Below are positions 60,481 through 64,000 of a stretch of 64,000 nt of DNA, one piece after another. Under the pieces are notes generated by a model. That model saw only the letters and a list, made by a program, of their open reading frames with translations, had not been told where the DNA came from and did no database searches. Each line of letters begins with the position of its first letter. Position 1 is the first letter of the stretch. Source of the stretch: Karalla daura (Eukaryota > Chordata > Actinopteri > Chaetodontiformes > Leiognathidae); contig CM055189.1 of the NCBI GenBank assembly GCA_029224185.1, positions 24,147,070 to 24,211,069 of the forward strand, read 5' to 3'. The position numbers and the translations under genes are program-made.

Positions 60481-63180
60481 ATGTGGTAAATTTACATCCC
60501 CCTAACAGACTGATGTTGTTTATATTGATTTCTGTGCTTTGTTTAGTGTTTTGTTTGATGTTAAATCAAGTATAACTGAAATTCAGTCAATAAATAAATA
60601 TATTTTGCTGTGTACTGGTTGCTCTGGTTCGCACATGCGCAGACTGGCTGCAACATAAATCGGGCTGTGACTGCAGCAATGCAAATCAGCCAGTTAAAAG
60701 CAGACTGTATATATAAAATTCAACTCTACTGAAATGTGTACATCTGGACTTGCAGTGTGTAGCTGTCAAAGATGGTGCAAGCGCAAAGAGCAATTAGAAT
60801 GGGCAGTGACAAGTGGCATGATATATCTTGTCCTCTCCAGGGGGAGTGTCTCGGTTATTTGCTGAACAAAAATATCTGGCTTGTTATTTCAGTTGGCTAA
60901 GCAACGCAGCCCTGAGCTCATTTTGCACAGGTATCCAACTAACCTGTGCTGAAATTTGGTGGCATCAGTTCCCTTCTGGCCATTCATGGCCAGTTCCTGT
61001 GCCCCAGATTAACGAGTGACTTGAAAGGCTTATAGCATGTTTCAAGAGTTCATAACCTATAAAGTCTGGATTGTAATGGGTTCTGATACTGCTAATGCTA
61101 ACGCTAACACTGCATTCAAAGGAACTCAAACCTCTTTATTGCCCAGTTAAAAAGAGTGAATTTCTATCTTCAACATGATCTTGTTGCATGAGTTTAGCAT
61201 AAAAAAACAGATCAGTAATAACACAAAATAAAAAAGTATGTCTTGCTTATTTTTTTAAATCAGAAGTGGGGGAAAGACTGCACATAGTACAAACATAATT
61301 ATTAATTTATTTAACATTATGTTTGTAGATTGAAAGAAACAGCTATTCACATTCCAGTGTCTCGCTTTATTTGCAATTGCACAAAAAAAATACAGGCAAG
61401 GAAAAATCTTTTGATTTCTGCATCTTCCAGCTTCACTAACAAGTGGTTAAAAATAATACTGGTTAAACTTACAATAAGTCTGAATGATAATTAAAACTTG
61501 ACTGTTTTGTCTGTACATTGATCTTTTGCTTCTACTCCGAAGAATTGCCAATCAACTTTCAGTTTTGTTTGTGTATCTCAGCAGAGATCAGGCCAAATTC
61601 TATAGAAATTGCAAATCCAAAATGCAAAAAATGAATTAGTGTAGAACAAATATTCCCTGCCTTTGCCCTTTGAACACTGGGATTGGGTGTAACAGATCTG
61701 TGCATACCCAATAAGGTGTGTGAGTAAGTGAGTTAAGAAAAAGAATGGCTGAATAGAACTGATAATGTAAGGTTACCATGTTGTTATAACCCAAAAATAT
61801 GAAAGTAACTTTAATTGGTCCACTTAGCATAACCTTCTTGTTCTTCCTGTTTTGACTTTTTCAAATGTCAAAGCTAGTTGCCTTTTTAGACTTTATTTTG
61901 TCTAGATTGTGAAAAAATTGAGGCACAGCTTAATGGGTTAAAAAAAAATAGAAGCAACAGCAAAATAATTTAAAATCCATGGGCATCAAATTTGACTATT
62001 ACTAGCTGAAGAGCACCTCTACTTATCTGGCCTTTTTCATTATTTGCAGACAAATTCTGCATTCATGTATACTGTATATCCACAGCACGCTGATAACTCT
62101 TCAACATGAGGGTGATATCAACCCCAGTTCATCAGTGACACCACGGTAGCACGAGGTGATGACTCTCCAACCAAATGCCAAAACTGTCAACAAGTTCATA
62201 CCTCTGCTGTCAACAGCAAACAGCAAACACAGCTTGCATCTTTTTACATATATCTGTAGTCATGCAGATAAGTCTTTTTCTTCTTCCTTCAAACTTACTT
62301 TCCTAACTGATTCTCCGAACTTACCATTTTTATGGTAAATAAAATAATGATGAATAAAAAAACATTTTAATCCCTGAGTATTAAAAGCTGGTAATATATG
62401 AATGAATGAAGTTTGCAGCGCATCCACGCCTGAAACTATTTACAGCATCTGACTGGGTTTTAAATAAGGTTGCGATGCGTTGCTCTTACCATCATTCATT
62501 CAGTTCATCTAAAGTAAATAAACAATTTCCCTTCATTATGCTACTTATTTTATATCTGCAGGTATCGTATGGAAAATACGCATTTCTAAATATATCAATA
62601 ATCAATAATAATAATAATAAATAATAATGAATTCTCTAAAAAGAAGATGATTTTTCAGAGGTCAAATAATACTGGATGCCACATGACGAATCCACTAACA
62701 TATCATAGCACTATGGTTCAGTTAAGAATTACTATTATTAGTAAGGATTATCAACCAAAATATGGAAAATAATCTGCAATAAAATACAATTGAAGTGACT
62801 GCTGTAAAAGAATATTTTGTGTGAACAATTGAGCTAAAAATCATAATCCAGTCCAGTGAATATTGCTGCCATCCTTTACTTTGAAACTTTAAACATTTTT
62901 TCACACACAGATTGCATTTGGTTGTGATGGTGAAATCCTGTATTAAAAATGTTTGCAGAAACACAATTCTGCATCTTCTTGATGTGGAACAGGTGTTTTT
63001 GAAACTGAATGGGGTCGGGAAGATGTAGTGTTAGGATTTACAGCATCTTGCATCCATCAAAGTACACCATCCGATTGGATGGTCAGTTAACACAACACCT
63101 CAGCAGGAACTGGGGAAAGTTGCCATAGTGGCTAAGACTGTGTGGTTAGACTACAGGACAGCGCCTAGAAGCCATCTTCT
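60481..63180. other. Intergenic AT-rich, no gene seen
   Basis: AT-rich unique sequence with an AAT repeat at 62597-62629 and many A runs. No exon, RNA gene or named repeat recognised. Confidence 0.45.
62597..62629. repeat. AAT/AATA tandem repeat
   Basis: About ten imperfect AAT units. Confidence 0.9.
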
Positions 63181-63448
63181 TTTTTTTTTTTTACCTTGCC
63201 TGCCTGTCTGTCTGTCACTCTCTTTCTCCCCAGCTCAGAGGCTCACTTTATTGTCTCTGTCAGTTGTGAGCCGATGGTTTGCCTCCACTCACTGTCACCC
63301 CTCTGTCAGGCCCTGACCGATAAAGCCAGCACCAGCGCCAATCTCCCTTCTTCAGCTCCGTCGGCTGTTCCTGGACTCCATTCCACCACTAATTAGCTCT
63401 TCAGAGATTTCTCTTCATGGAGGCAGGGGGTCGGTGGTGGGTTGGTGA

Positions 63449-63470
63449 GGGCTTGAGGGGCGGGGTGGGG
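63449..63470 (+). other. G-quadruplex motif
   Basis: Four G runs (63449-63451, 63457-63460, 63462-63465, 63467-63470) with loops of 5, 1 and 1 bases meet the canonical G3+N1-7 rule. Confidence 0.75.
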
Positions 63471-63589
63471 TAAGCTGAGAAGAGGCAGAAGGAGGATGTA
63501 TGCCGAGGAGTAAGTCTTATTGGATAGCATGGCTCCAATGACAGAGCTCTGACTCTTGTACTGACAGACCAAAGATGTCCAAAGCACAG

Positions 63590-64000
<411 letters not shown>

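Overview
The window looks like a stretch of teleost fish chromosome. It holds one clear protein-coding gene near its left end, followed by about 59 kb in which I find no second gene. The gene is pou4f2 (Brn3b), a class IV POU-homeodomain transcription factor of retinal ganglion cells and sensory neurons. The fish assignment rests on the vertebrate-type two-exon gene with a very short intron, dense GT, GA, GATA and GACA microsatellites, degraded copies of an interspersed repeat whose wording I recognise from fish genomes, and a zinc-finger transposon relic. No species can be named from this.

Layout. Positions 1-1486 are upstream and 5' leader sequence, with a 300-bp GT/GA microsatellite block and two possible upstream ORFs. 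Exon 1 is 1487-1708, the intron 1709-2066 and the exon 2 coding part 2067-2999. Together they give a 384-residue protein with POU-IV box, poly-His tract, POU-specific domain and homeodomain. The 3' UTR probably runs to about 4495, with an ATTAAA signal at 4471 and a Pumilio-type element at 4290.

From about 4500 to 64000 the sequence is gene-poor. Compact blocks rich in homeodomain, POU and TCF/LEF-like words, with mixed GC content, alternate with plain AT-rich sequence and microsatellites. This is the usual look of a developmental-gene regulatory desert. Candidate non-coding elements lie near 5.6, 6.4, 9.7, 11.1, 15.5, 19.0, 20.3, 24.0, 25.6, 31.0-32.4, 35.9, 37.2, 39.6, 44.0, 45.9, 47.8 and 50.4 kb. 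They were chosen by eye, without an alignment, so conservation is unproven. Several carry words matching published POU4/Brn3 or general POU sites, including a perfect 12-bp MORE palindrome at 25195, which would fit autoregulation.

Other structures are a 20-bp perfect palindrome at 48682, two overlapping and mutually exclusive hairpins at 34563, two GACA/GATA compound arrays in the same orientation (27.9 and 63.6 kb), a G-quadruplex motif at 63449, a GC-rich block at 42.2 kb open in several frames, and a broken BED-like zinc-finger fossil at 58.75 kb. I saw no CRISPR array, rRNA, convincing tRNA or virus-derived gene.
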